Assembly: GCA_017561935.1 (NCBI GenBank)
Contig: JAFZBE010000044.1
Coordinates: 1-64,000 of the forward strand
DNA length: 64,000 nt
Direction of reading: 5' to 3'
Source of the DNA: Bacteroidales bacterium
GTDB lineage: Bacteria; Bacteroidota; Bacteroidia; Bacteroidales; UBA3663
Positions 44,114 through 52,848 of the stretch are shown here, one piece after another. The position numbers and the translations under genes were made by a program. The notes below the pieces were generated by a model. The model was given only the letters and a program-made list of their open reading frames with translations, did not search any database and was not told the DNA's origin. Within the stretch, counting starts at the first letter, position 1. Each line of letters starts with the position of its first letter.

Positions 44114-45217
44114 TTACACATTAAAGCGGAAGTGCATGATGTCGCCATCCTGGACGACATAGTCCTTACCCTCGACACTCATCTTGCCAGCCTCCTTGAC
44201 CGCAGCCTCGCTGCCGTATTTGATGTAATCGTCGTACTTGATGACTTCAGCACGAATGAATCCCTTTTCGAAGTCGCCATGGATGATGCCTGCGCATTGC
44301 GGCGCCTTCATACCCCGACGATAGGTCCATGCCTTTACCTCCATCGGACCTGCTGTGATGTAGGTCTCCAGACCAAGAAGCTTGAAGGCTGCGTGAATCA
44401 AGCGATTGACACCAGACTCCTCCAATCCGAGCTCTTCGAGGAACATCTGCCGCTCCTCATAGGATTCGAACTCTGCAATCTCCGACTCTATCTTGGCTGA
44501 GATGACCATCACCTCGGCATCCTCGTCCTTGACGGCTTCCCTCACCCTTTCGACGTATGCATTACCATCCTTTGCCGATGCCTCATCAACGTTGCAGACA
44601 TAAAGAATCGGCTTGCTGGTCAGAAGGAAAAGATCATGATAGGCTCGCTCTTCGTCGGGGTTCTCGGGCTGCACCGTGCGGGCCGACTTGCCTTGCGACA
44701 AGGCATCCTTGATGCGTGTCATCAGGTTGTACTGCACCTTGGCATCCTTGTCCGAGCCTACTTGAGCCAATTTGGCGACCTTCGGCAGACGTGTCTCGAT
44801 GGTTTCGAGGTCCTTGAGCTGAAGCTCGGTGTCGATGATCTCCTTGTCGCGAATAGGATCGACCGAACCATCGACATGCACTACATTGTCATCGTCGAAG
44901 CAACGCAACACATGAATAATGGCATCCGTCTCACGGATATTGGCGAGGAACTTGTTGCCAAGACCTTCGCCTTTCGAGGCTCCTTTGACGAGTCCCGCGA
45001 TATCGACGATTTCGACAGTAGCCGGCACGATACGCCCAGGATGAACAAGTTCGGCCAACTTATTTAGTCGCTCATCAGGCACAGTGATAATGCCGACCTG
45101 AGGATCGATAGTACAGAATGGGAAGTTAGCTGCCTGTGCCTTGGCACTCGACAGACAGTTGAAAAGGGTGGATTTGCCAACGTTGGGCAATCCTACAATA
45201 CCACATTGTAAAGCCAT
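44114..45217 (-). CDS. ychF: Redox-regulated ATPase YchF (Obg-like)
   Basis: A 367-residue TRAFAC P-loop protein. G1 is [10 protein letters not shown]3 is [20 protein letters not shown], and an ATP-preferring NVDEA element sits at the G4 position. The C-terminal TGS domain includes [22 protein letters not shown]. YchF binds ribosomes and affects stress responses. Its stop codon overlaps an alternative polA start, so it heads a ychF-polA-metalloprotease operon. Confidence 0.97.
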   Translation of the reverse strand: MALQCGIVGLPNVGKSTLFNCLSSAKAQAANFPFCTIDPQVGIITVPDERLNKLAELVHPGRIVPATVEIVDIAGLVKGASKGEGLGNKFLANIRETDAIIHVLRCFDDDNVVHVDGSVDPIRDKEIIDTELQLKDLETIETRLPKVAKLAQVGSDKDAKVQYNLMTRIKDALSQGKSARTVQPENPDEERAYHDLFLLTSKPILYVCNVDEASAKDGNAYVERVREAVKDEDAEVMVISAKIESEIAEFESYEERQMFLEELGLEESGVNRLIHAAFKLLGLETYITAGPMEVKAWTYRRGMKAPQCAGIIHGDFEKGFIRAEVIKYDDYIKYGSEAAVKEAGKMSVEGKDYVVQDGDIMHFRFNV

Positions 45218-45260
45218 AAGGGAGAGTTATGAGGGGGTTATGAAGATATTTGTTTATTCT

Positions 45261-45406
45261 ATGGTCGCTTCGCTCAAAATTATAAGAAAATTAATTTCAA
45301 AAATTATAAAAAGGCTGCGCGTCGATTGTCGCCTATGTAATATTGAGTTATTCTTATAATTTTTTGATTCAATTTTTCAATAATTTTGAGGCCAAAGGCC
45401 GACCAT
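45261..45406. repeat. 146-bp imperfect inverted repeat (MITE-like or long hairpin)
   Basis: The outer ends ATGGTCG (45261-45267) and CGACCAT (45400-45406) are complementary. Inside, CTCAAAATTAT (45273-45283) pairs with ATAATTTTGAG (45380-45390), and A/T-rich arms continue inwards to about 45314 and 45350, leaving a loop of about 35 nt. No coding frame is evident and no clear target-site duplication was seen. It lies between ychF and the export lipoprotein gene. Confidence 0.65.
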
Positions 45407-45417
45407 TTATGAGGAAA

Positions 45418-46224
45418 TTACTTCGTTACCGTAATGATCAGACTGGCGATAGTAATGAGTATCGAAGTGATGGAAATGGCAAAGGACGACAAATTCGAGA
45501 CCTCACGATTGGATGCGCGGGTACCGCTGGGTTCGACATAAATCACATCGCCATTCTTCACGAAATAGTAGGGACTCGCGATGATATTCGGATCCTTGAG
45601 GTTCAGACGGATCACCTTCTGAGAACCATTCTCCTCACGCATCAGTTGTACCTTATCACGTTCACCGAATATGGTCATATCATGAGCGGCAGCCAATGCC
45701 TCGAAAATGGTGACACGTTCCTGAGTCATGTTGATGATACCTGGACTGTTCACCTCACCAATCACAGAATAGTGAGCCCCAGTGAAAGAGACATTGACAA
45801 TGGGGTCACTAATGTAGCCTTTCGAGCTCAGATAATTGGTCAGATAATCCGAGAGTTCACCACGTGTCATACCCTCAACATGCAGCTTGCCGATGGATGG
45901 AAAGAGAATGTCACCATTGGAATCCACGCGATAATAGAGGTTGTCGTTATCGTTGATGTTGGCACTATAGCTTCCGCCGCCCTCCTGCATCGAGGCTTGA
46001 GGACGCTGCAGATTAAATGGCACAGCCAACAACAGATCACTGCATGTCACCAGAATGGAAAGCTGGTTGTCCTTGGCGATACGTGCCTCGTATGGGGTGG
46101 CATTCTGGAAAGTTCCAATCACGTCGGCTCCCTGGACATAGACAATCTTCTCCCTGCTGTGGCAACCGCAGAGCAACATGGCCATCGTGAAGACAGCAAG
46201 GAACGATAGAGCGAATTTTTTCAT
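45418..46224 (-). CDS. Wza-like polysaccharide export lipoprotein
   Basis: 268 residues from MKKFALSFLAVFTMAMLLCG (lipoprotein signal, Cys19 or Cys21); the frame extending to 46401 crosses the promoter. The Poly_export domain (YRVDSNGDILFPSIGKLHVE, TNYLSSKGYISDPIVNVSF) and an SLBB block (VIGEVNSPGIINMTQERVTI) are clear. A C-terminal hydrophobic helix (SFAISITSILITIASLIITV) is typical of Bacteroidales members. It forms the outer membrane channel for capsule or exopolysaccharide. No Wzc-type kinase or glycosyltransferases are next to it, which is unusual. Confidence 0.9.
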   Translation of the reverse strand: MKKFALSFLAVFTMAMLLCGCHSREKIVYVQGADVIGTFQNATPYEARIAKDNQLSILVTCSDLLLAVPFNLQRPQASMQEGGGSYSANINDNDNLYYRVDSNGDILFPSIGKLHVEGMTRGELSDYLTNYLSSKGYISDPIVNVSFTGAHYSVIGEVNSPGIINMTQERVTIFEALAAAHDMTIFGERDKVQLMREENGSQKVIRLNLKDPNIIASPYYFVKNGDVIYVEPSGTRASNREVSNLSSFAISITSILITIASLIITVTK

Positions 46225-46248
46225 TTTGCAAGTGCTATTTATTGGCCA

Positions 46249-46280
46249 CAAAGATATAAAAAAGTCATGAGAATGCCAAA
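46249..46280 (-). promoter_or_regulatory. Promoter of the Wza-like gene
   Basis: -7 box TATCTTTG (46249-46256, minus) and TTTG (46277-46280), with a 20-bp spacer. Confidence 0.7.
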
Positions 46281-46371
46281 ATTTTTGAACATAAACGAAG
46301 TATTTTGAATTTATTTGCCAAAAATCCACACAAAAAGCGCCCTCTAAATACCATCCTATTTCTTTTTTTTC

Positions 46372-46379
46372 TATATTTG
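46372..46379 (+). promoter_or_regulatory. -7 box of nadB
   Basis: TATATTTG, 33 bp before the nadB start. The -33 region is T-rich without a clear TTG. Confidence 0.5.
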
Positions 46380-46411
46380 CACCGAATAACCCATAACTCA
46401 CAACTCAAAAA

Positions 46412-47998
46412 ATGCAAAAATATTACGACTTTCTGGTCATCGGTTCTGGCATTGCAGGCATGAGCTACGCACTCAAGGTGGCACATGCCGGCAAGGTGGC
46501 GCTGATCTGCAAGAGTGACCTACAGCAATCGAACACCGACCTTGCACAAGGCGGCGTTTCTTCGGTAACCAACCTCAAGTTGGATAATTTCGAGAAGCAC
46601 ATCCACGATACGATGGTAGCAGGCGATTGGCTCTCAGATCCGAAGGCCGTGGAACTTGTCGTGACCAAGGCTCCTGAGCAGATCCGTCAGCTCGTAGAGT
46701 GGGGTGTGGAATTCGACAAGAATGAGGATGGTGAGTTCGACCTGCACCGCGAAGGCGGACATTCCGAATTCCGTATCCTCCACCATGCCGACAATACGGG
46801 CCATGCCATCCAGTGTGCGCTCATCGAGGCTGTGAAGAAGCATCCCAACATAGAAGTCTTGGAGCGTCATTTCGCCATCGAGATACTCACCCAGCATCAT
46901 CTGGGCATGGAGGTGACACGTCGCACTCCCGATATCGAATGTTACGGAGCATACGTATTCGACGAAAAGACCGGCCAGATTGACACATATCTCTCAAAGG
47001 TGACCATGATGGCGACAGGCGGTGTGGGCCAGGTATATCTGAATACCACTAATCCGCCCATCGCCACGGGCGACGGCACAGCGATGGTCTATCGCGCCAA
47101 GGGCACCGTGGAAGGCATGGAATTCGTACAATTCCACCCTACTGCTCTTTACCACCCAGGCGACCACCAGAACTTCCTCATCACCGAGGCGATGCGCGGC
47201 TATGGCGGCATTCTGCGCACGCTAGACGGAAAGGAGTTTATGCACAAATACGACCCGCGTCTTTCACTTGCACCACGCGACATCACGGCCCGCGCCATCT
47301 TCAACGAGATGAAGCAGCGCGGCGAGGACCATGAATTGCTCGACGTGACACACAAGGATCCCGAGGAGACCAAGCATCACTTCCCGAACATCTACAAGAA
47401 ATGTCTTTCCATCGGTATCGACATCACCAAGGAGTGCATCCCCATCGTGCCCTGCCATCACTACATGTGTGGCGGCATCAAGGTCGATTATGACGGACAG
47501 TCATCGATCAACCGTCTCTATGCAGCCGGCGAATGTTCCTGCACGGGTCTGCATGGTGGCAACCGCCTTGCATCCAACTCGCTCATCGAAGCCATCGTCT
47601 ATGCCGACTTGGCTGCCAAGCACAGCATCCCACGCATCCACGACCTCACTTATCGCACAGATATCCCCGAATGGATCGACACTGGCACCGTCCGTCAGGA
47701 GGAACTCTACCTCATAACCGACTCGAAGACCGAGGTGCAGCAGATCATGCAGACTTACGTCGGCATCGTTCGTTCTAAGCTCCGCCTGAAGCGCGCATGG
47801 ACACGTCTCGACATTCTCTACGAAGAGACCGAAAAGCTCTTCCTCCGCTCAAAGGTCAACATGGACATCTGCGAGCTCCGCAACATGATCAACACCGGCT
47901 ACATCATCATGCGCCAGGCTATGGAGCGCAAGGAAAGCCGAGGCTGCCACTACACCATCGACTACCCGCCCGCTGATCGCGGCATTGAGGGGTTCTAA
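46412..47998 (+). CDS. nadB: L-aspartate oxidase
   Basis: A 528-residue FAD enzyme oxidising aspartate to iminoaspartate, the first step of NAD synthesis. FAD-binding GSGIAGMSYALKVAHAG lies at the N-terminus. SNTDLAQGGVSSV, LHREGGHSEFRILHHADNTG, FVQFHPTALYHPG and GLHGGNRLASNSLIEAIVYA are conserved blocks separating it from succinate dehydrogenase. nadA and nadC are not adjacent. Own -7 box and strong terminator, so monocistronic. Confidence 0.96.
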   Translation: MQKYYDFLVIGSGIAGMSYALKVAHAGKVALICKSDLQQSNTDLAQGGVSSVTNLKLDNFEKHIHDTMVAGDWLSDPKAVELVVTKAPEQIRQLVEWGVEFDKNEDGEFDLHREGGHSEFRILHHADNTGHAIQCALIEAVKKHPNIEVLERHFAIEILTQHHLGMEVTRRTPDIECYGAYVFDEKTGQIDTYLSKVTMMATGGVGQVYLNTTNPPIATGDGTAMVYRAKGTVEGMEFVQFHPTALYHPGDHQNFLITEAMRGYGGILRTLDGKEFMHKYDPRLSLAPRDITARAIFNEMKQRGEDHELLDVTHKDPEETKHHFPNIYKKCLSIGIDITKECIPIVPCHHYMCGGIKVDYDGQSSINRLYAAGECSCTGLHGGNRLASNSLIEAIVYADLAAKHSIPRIHDLTYRTDIPEWIDTGTVRQEELYLITDSKTEVQQIMQTYVGIVRSKLRLKRAWTRLDILYEETEKLFLRSKVNMDICELRNMINTGYIIMRQAMERKESRGCHYTIDYPPADRGIEGF

Positions 47999-48009
47999 TC
48001 ACGTAACAA

Positions 48010-48039
48010 ACGGGTCGCTTGAATCTACAAGCGACCCGT
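48010..48039. terminator. Terminator between nadB and the small peptide gene
   Basis: A perfect 12-bp stem ACGGGTCGCTTG / CAAGCGACCCGT with loop AATCTA, followed by CTGTATTTTAT. The genes converge here. Confidence 0.85.
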
Positions 48040-48064
48040 CTGTATTTTATACAAACTGTCTTCG

Positions 48065-48226
48065 TTATCCGTTATAGTTCGACCAATCGCTATCGCTTCG
48101 GCCAGGAGCTTGGGTTGGAATCTCTTCCTCGTTATCACCGATAGGTATTTCTTCAGAAGTTGCAATCACATTATTTGCCTTTACATCGTGCAAACGGATG
48201 ATAGGGTTGAAATATTTCTTTTTCAT
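48065..48226 (-). CDS. Small peptide (53 aa) of the KKxYxxP...VIxTS family
   Basis: Starts MKKKYFNPIIRLHDVKANN, then VIATSEEIPIGDNEEEIP, and ends QAPGRSDSDWSNYNG. It shares K-K-x-Y/F-x-x-P, V-I-x-T-S, A-P-x-R-S and a near-terminal Trp with the 59-aa peptide at 37196. The ATG at 48226 matches the other member; an upstream ATG at 48247 would add seven residues. It lies 49 bp after the cohesin-like protein gene and ends at the nadB-side terminator, so it is the last gene of that operon. No signal peptide. Function unknown. Confidence 0.75.
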   Translation of the reverse strand: MKKKYFNPIIRLHDVKANNVIATSEEIPIGDNEEEIPTQAPGRSDSDWSNYNG

Positions 48227-48262
48227 ATTTTCGATTTTACTATACAACTAACTTCCAATAAA

Positions 48263-48284
48263 TAATTGTTATTTGTTAATTGTT
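48263..48284. repeat. AT-rich repeat core shared with 24819-24840 (inverted)
   Basis: A 22-nt stretch with TAATTGTTATTTGTTAATTG is the exact reverse complement of 24819-24840. It lies over the cohesin-like gene stop codon and the spacer before the small peptide gene. Confidence 0.75.
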
Positions 48285-49961
48285 AATTGATATAACCTTC
48301 TTTCCATTCTCGATATATATCTGCTGACCCTCGCTATTCTTGAGCTGTCGGCCCTGCATGTCATAGATCAGCTTGATGCTGCCGTCTTCCTGCTCAATGA
48401 TATCGATACCATCAGTTCCTTCAGAGATACGGATAGCTGCGCCCATCGGATCACCGTTGTTCTGAAGCCATGCATGGAAGGCCTTCACGTTGATTCTACT
48501 TGTCACCCTGCGGAACTCGCCCTCATAGAGAGCGTAGGCCTGCATGCTACTTACATCGACCGTCTCATTGATATATGAGCCATTAACGACCCAATTGTCA
48601 ACGCTTGGAGTCAAGTTGGGTGATAGATTGGCATATCCCACCTCAAACGTTCCGTCATTGGTGATCTTAACCGAGAAATCATCGCCCGTGGCCTTGAATA
48701 TCAAAGGTGTGTTGGCAGCAGCCGAAGTGATCTTTTCGAAAAATAGTCCTGTGCTGGTTGCCCTAGAAAATTCATAGAGCTGGATATTGTCATTAGTTTC
48801 GATGGCGAAAGGCAGGCAGAGCGTTCCCCATGTATTTGGCAAGGTGCGACCGTATGCTACGGCCTCGGCGGTCACAATCACGTTGTTCGTCTTCAATGTT
48901 GTGGGGTCTTCTGCCATGGCGCTCACTTCGGTCAAGTCAACCATAGCGCCCTCGGGCAAGGCAGCCGTCAGCAATGCATATTCATCGGCTCCGCCATAGT
49001 TGCCGTGGAAAGCAGTTACGCCATCGGCAACTGTAGCCTTCGGAGCATCACCCACGAAAATCTCCGTGGTGTAGGGTGCTGCCAGATGAATGTTGCCATC
49101 AGAATCAGCCAATACAATGTTCTCGATGGTTACTGGATAGACACCTGCAGGGATGGCATTATTCCAAATCAAACCAAGGACAGCAATATTTTCTCCTTCT
49201 CCTGCTGCAACCATATTCGATCCTTTATGCACAACAGAAACATGTATGATGCCATCAGAATTAACTTCGCTATCAAAATCAAATTTTGTCTTAGCGAAAA
49301 CTTTATCAGTATAGCAAATCTCATTGTCGGCAAGGACAGAAGGCATTACCACATCAAATTCCATATCAGCGATAGCTAAGGCATTGTCCATCACGAAGGG
49401 AATCTCCAAATCTTCCTTGAAAGCGAATGGCAGAATTTCAACGGCATAGCCTTCCTCGAAGGTTGGAGTCTTGACAGTTAGTGTGAAGCTAGTCCCAGCG
49501 ATTTTTTCATTTGCATTCGAAGGAAAGCCCACTACCACATTCTCCAACTCAACAGTATAAGTGCCTTCGGCTACTGCGGCATCAGCCTCAATGGTGATGA
49601 TAGCTACTTCGCCCGAAGTCCCTGTGTAGGCAGCTCCTGCACCATAACTCAAGGCCATAGCACATTTAAAAATCTGGTTCTCGAAGGATTGACTTTTGGC
49701 GCAGTCGCTTGTTGTTGCTCCTGATGGCAGACGCTCCTCGCTGAGTCCCCAGCTGCTGTAGCTGATACCCTCAGGCAACTTCATGTCGAATTGGAAGCCA
49801 GCGACATCTATGTTGTTCTCCAGCTGGACAGATAGGGTAGCTGTCCCACCGGGGGCAATAGTGGCATCCTTGATATAGATACTGCCCGTAAAGTCCTCAG
49901 CCTGTACTCCGAAGGCGATTATGCTTGAAAGCACGAGGCTTGAAATCAATTTCCTTTTCAT
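48276..49961 (-). CDS. Secreted protein with two cohesin-like domains and C-terminal sorting tail
   Basis: 561 residues; signal MKRKLISSLVLSSIIAFGVQ. Domain 1 (about 24-165) has the cohesin pattern: IAPGGTATLSVQLENNIDVA, then GFQFDMKLPEGIS, EVAIITIEA and GTYTVELENVVV. Domain 2 (about 172-310) repeats it more loosely: EIPFVMDNALAIADMEFDVV, IAVLGLIWN and GVYPVTIENIVLAD. A NTWGTLCLPFAIETND block follows, and the end LIYDMQGRQLKNSEG...IYIENGKKVI is a type IX secretion-type tail. It follows an LRR-dockerin gene by 47 bp. Cohesin identity rests on pattern; the adjacent dockerin supports it. The small peptide gene follows. Confidence 0.78.
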   Translation of the reverse strand: MKRKLISSLVLSSIIAFGVQAEDFTGSIYIKDATIAPGGTATLSVQLENNIDVAGFQFDMKLPEGISYSSWGLSEERLPSGATTSDCAKSQSFENQIFKCAMALSYGAGAAYTGTSGEVAIITIEADAAVAEGTYTVELENVVVGFPSNANEKIAGTSFTLTVKTPTFEEGYAVEILPFAFKEDLEIPFVMDNALAIADMEFDVVMPSVLADNEICYTDKVFAKTKFDFDSEVNSDGIIHVSVVHKGSNMVAAGEGENIAVLGLIWNNAIPAGVYPVTIENIVLADSDGNIHLAAPYTTEIFVGDAPKATVADGVTAFHGNYGGADEYALLTAALPEGAMVDLTEVSAMAEDPTTLKTNNVIVTAEAVAYGRTLPNTWGTLCLPFAIETNDNIQLYEFSRATSTGLFFEKITSAAANTPLIFKATGDDFSVKITNDGTFEVGYANLSPNLTPSVDNWVVNGSYINETVDVSSMQAYALYEGEFRRVTSRINVKAFHAWLQNNGDPMGAAIRISEGTDGIDIIEQEDGSIKLIYDMQGRQLKNSEGQQIYIENGKKVISINN

Positions 49962-50008
49962 TGGTTTATATCAATTGCATTAAATTAATTTTATCTATAT
50001 ATTTTGAA

Positions 50009-51019
50009 TTACTGACCAACGATAATGTTCAGCACAGCAATAACATCACCGATAAGAATCTCCCCATCACCATTTGCGTCGGCTGCCTTCTCGTTGAAGT
50101 TGTCGGAAGTCACGCCGACAATATAGTTCAATATGGCGATTACATCGCCGATAAGAACCTCACCATCACCGTTGGCATCGCCAATCACATAGTCTCCAGG
50201 GATCTCCTCTATATTCTGGAATTCGCTCCAAACCTCAGCACTTTCGTAAGCCGACTTGCTGCCTGCTGGAACATATAGCGTACAAGCGGCCTTATCAACA
50301 TTATTGAACGTCGCAGCACTGATTTCAAGGGGAATGTCAATTTCAACCGTGATGGAAGTCAGGCTGGTGCACCATTCGAAAGCCGCATCGCCAATAGAGG
50401 TCACGGTACTCGGAATCGTAATAGTCGCCAAACTGGAGCAGCATTCAAAAGCTGCATTGCCGATCTCTGTCACACCATCGGGTATTGTCACCGAAGTCAA
50501 ACCTGTGCAATTGAAGAAAAGGACAGGGCTGATGATATTCACCCCGCTGGGTATTTCTATTGAGGTCAGTGCATCGCATCCATAGAAAGCGCCATTGCCA
50601 ATTTCTGTCAAATTGCTTGGAAGATCCAACGAAGCAAGCCTGACGCAATTATAGAAAGCGGCATTACCGATTTTAGTCACACTGTTCGGTATGCTCAACG
50701 AGGCCATACGAATAAAGTCGTAGAAAGCAAACTGGCCAATGGAGGATACACCATCCTCAATTACTACGCTTGTGATTTTCTGGAAATAATCGGCATCTAT
50801 GTGAAGTTCGTCATCTACATAATCCTTCATCTCACCAGTACCCGAGATCACCATCGAGAAATCTGAATAGATGGTATAGGTAAGGGATACGCCACAAGAA
50901 CCTGTTGCCAACACGGTAAGGTCTTCTTCGCTGGTCAAAGCCCAAGCACTGCTCGGGACGAGCCAACAGAGGAAGGAACCGATGAGGGCCATCAAAGAGA
51001 GATTAAGTTTATATTTCAT
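50009..51019 (-). CDS. BspA-type leucine-rich repeat protein with C-terminal dockerin
   Basis: 336 residues from MKYKLNLSLMALIGSFLCWL (signal peptide); an alternative TTG start at 51037 adds six residues. Residues about 90-250 hold LRR_5/BspA repeats: LSIPNSVTKIGNAAFYNCVR, LDLPSNLTEIGNGAFYGCDA, VTIPDGVTEIGNAAFECCSS and ITIPSTVTSIGDAAFEWCTS. The C-terminus is a two-repeat type I dockerin with calcium loops: GDANGDGEVLIGDVIAILNY and DANGDGEILIGDVIAVLNII. BspA proteins bind host or microbial surfaces; dockerins bind cohesins. It is the first gene of an operon with the cohesin-like protein. Confidence 0.9.
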   Translation of the reverse strand: MKYKLNLSLMALIGSFLCWLVPSSAWALTSEEDLTVLATGSCGVSLTYTIYSDFSMVISGTGEMKDYVDDELHIDADYFQKITSVVIEDGVSSIGQFAFYDFIRMASLSIPNSVTKIGNAAFYNCVRLASLDLPSNLTEIGNGAFYGCDALTSIEIPSGVNIISPVLFFNCTGLTSVTIPDGVTEIGNAAFECCSSLATITIPSTVTSIGDAAFEWCTSLTSITVEIDIPLEISAATFNNVDKAACTLYVPAGSKSAYESAEVWSEFQNIEEIPGDYVIGDANGDGEVLIGDVIAILNYIVGVTSDNFNEKAADANGDGEILIGDVIAVLNIIVGQ

Positions 51020-51082
51020 AGTTAGTTTATTTTTCAATAAATTCTATATACAAGGTACACATAAATGCCTCAGTATAGGCGA

Positions 51083-51120
51083 CAAAGATAAGACAAAAAA
51101 ACGAATCCTACAATTTTTTA
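51083..51120 (-). promoter_or_regulatory. Promoter of the LRR-dockerin / cohesin-like operon
   Basis: -7 box TATCTTTG (51083-51090, minus) and TTG (51111-51113), with a 20-bp spacer. The 17 bp at 51104-51120 (AATCCTACAATTTTTTA on the plus strand) are identical to the susC promoter at 32139-32155. Confidence 0.75.
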
Positions 51121-51162
51121 CCTGAAAATATGATAGTTAAGCCCTCAAATTGTTCATTTTGA

Positions 51163-51207
51163 TAAAAAATCAGCTGGTTTCATGACAATTTTGTGCATGA
51201 AACCAGC
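51163..51207 (-). terminator. Terminator of the carboxylesterase gene
   Basis: A perfect 12-bp stem GCTGGTTTCATG (51173-51184) / CATGAAACCAGC (51196-51207), followed by GATTTTTTATC in the minus direction. Confidence 0.85.
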
Positions 51208-51237
51208 AATTTATCTAAACATAGAATGCGACTACTT

Positions 51238-52797
51238 TCAATGATTCTTGGCACGAAACTCGTCGAGCTGACGGAAGCAATGACGGTCGATAATCTCCTC
51301 AAGCTCGCGATCGTGGTTGTGGCGCAATTCGCACTTTGGGCCGAGCAACATCACTTCGCCATTCTCCTTAGTGTAAGGTTGCCAGGCAGGGAGGCCCTCT
51401 ACATTAGGATTGCCCGTATGGGCGAAAGCGGACCACACGCTGGACATGGTATCGGCCAACTGCAAATCCTCGGGAGTGGGTTCAGGCACAATATTGGGAG
51501 CCTGATGCAGACGATTGAAGCAGAAACACAACTCGTTGCCATGCACCGAACCGCGGCTCACGGGTGAGCGCCAAGTGAAGAGATAGACGTATGTAGGAGC
51601 CTGACGATGTCCACCGATAACATCGGTTGTGATGAGTGTCTTTGGGCGGAAAAGCCAGTCGATGCTGAGCAGATCCTGTGGTGAGTAATCTGGCCATGCT
51701 TTACCAAAAGCTTCGATATAGGCATCAGTCTCGCTGTCGAAGGTCTGTTGCAGTTCTTCGCGAGCCTGCAGCAAGGTGAGTTCACGATTATATTGCAACC
51801 GTTGCAGTTCGTTGAATGTCGTTCCCATGAGTAGGGGCACATCGTCGGAGAGACTGGCAAATCCCGGCTGGAAAGGTTGTTGGAGCAGTACCTCTCCATC
51901 GGGTGAGGGTCCAAAGCCCCACATCATGGGTGTTCCCGGACGTCGTGTGCCAATGCTTGCAGCCATAGCCCGTTGTCCAGCCTCGTAGAGTTCCTGATAG
52001 GGCACTTCGCGGATGCGGTCGAGATGGGCCTCATCGATGCTCAGTTCGTTGAGTACGGCCTTGCCCAAAGCCTGCGCCATATCCTTCGTATTGACGTTCA
52101 AAATTGTGCCACTCATGATAATGGCCTTGTGGAAAAGCCCTTTGGCCGAAGGCATGCACATCAAGGTACCAACCTTGCCTCCTCCACCTGACTCGCCAAA
52201 GATAGTCACATTGTTCGGATCTCCTCCAAACTTACTGATGTTGTCGCGTATCCATTGCAAGCCTGCCACGATGTCAAGCATGCCCACGTTGCCAGAATAC
52301 TTGTATTTTTCCGAAACGCCTGAGAGATCAAGAAAACCCAAGATGTTTAGGCGATGGTTCAAACTGACTACCACCACATCCTTCTTTGCCAGACACATGC
52401 CGGGATCCCAAGCCGAGGTGCCGGATTCGAAACCACCTCCATGCAGCCACAGCATCACGGGAAGATGCCCTTTCTTATCGGTGGTCCACACATTGAGCAC
52501 GCAGGAATTCTGTTCCGACATCTCGCTTTCGGAAAGCTCACGGCCTCCCGTCTGCTGCATCACTTGCGGTCCGAAATGGTCGCACACGCGTACAGTATCC
52601 CATTTCTCAACAGGAAGAGGAGGCATGAAACGTTCTACACGCGCGTAAGGAATGCCGAGGAAAGCCATCGTACCCTCCTGCATTGTGCCAATTATTGTGC
52701 CACTTTGCGTTTTGACAACTAACGGGTCATCTTGCTCCTGGCATGACGATACGAAAATGCCGAGCAACAATACTAGAACAAATGTGAATCTTTTCAT
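51238..52797 (-). CDS. Type B carboxylesterase family lipoprotein
   Basis: 519 residues from MKRFTFVLVLLLGIFVSSC (lipidated Cys). The alpha/beta hydrolase core includes LPVMLWLHGGGFESGTSAWD (oxyanion hole) and the nucleophile elbow FGESGGGGKVGTL. The likely acid is Glu in GTTFNELQRL and the likely base His in VHGNELCF. A periplasmic or surface esterase, possibly removing acetyl, feruloyl or methyl esters from plant glycans, given the nearby GH106/GH105/GH28 genes; the substrate is not known. It starts 51 bp after mnmA and ends at a strong terminator. Confidence 0.88.
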   Translation of the reverse strand: MKRFTFVLVLLLGIFVSSCQEQDDPLVVKTQSGTIIGTMQEGTMAFLGIPYARVERFMPPLPVEKWDTVRVCDHFGPQVMQQTGGRELSESEMSEQNSCVLNVWTTDKKGHLPVMLWLHGGGFESGTSAWDPGMCLAKKDVVVVSLNHRLNILGFLDLSGVSEKYKYSGNVGMLDIVAGLQWIRDNISKFGGDPNNVTIFGESGGGGKVGTLMCMPSAKGLFHKAIIMSGTILNVNTKDMAQALGKAVLNELSIDEAHLDRIREVPYQELYEAGQRAMAASIGTRRPGTPMMWGFGPSPDGEVLLQQPFQPGFASLSDDVPLLMGTTFNELQRLQYNRELTLLQAREELQQTFDSETDAYIEAFGKAWPDYSPQDLLSIDWLFRPKTLITTDVIGGHRQAPTYVYLFTWRSPVSRGSVHGNELCFCFNRLHQAPNIVPEPTPEDLQLADTMSSVWSAFAHTGNPNVEGLPAWQPYTKENGEVMLLGPKCELRHNHDRELEEIIDRHCFRQLDEFRAKNH

Positions 52798-52848
52798 ATT
52801 TCTATTATTTAGCACCAGACAGTGAAAATCGAGTGTTTCGAGGGACAA

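Noticed and set aside
46225..46401. N-terminal extension of the Wza-like lipoprotein
   Set aside because: It would bury the lipoprotein signal sequence and cover the promoter at 46249-46280.
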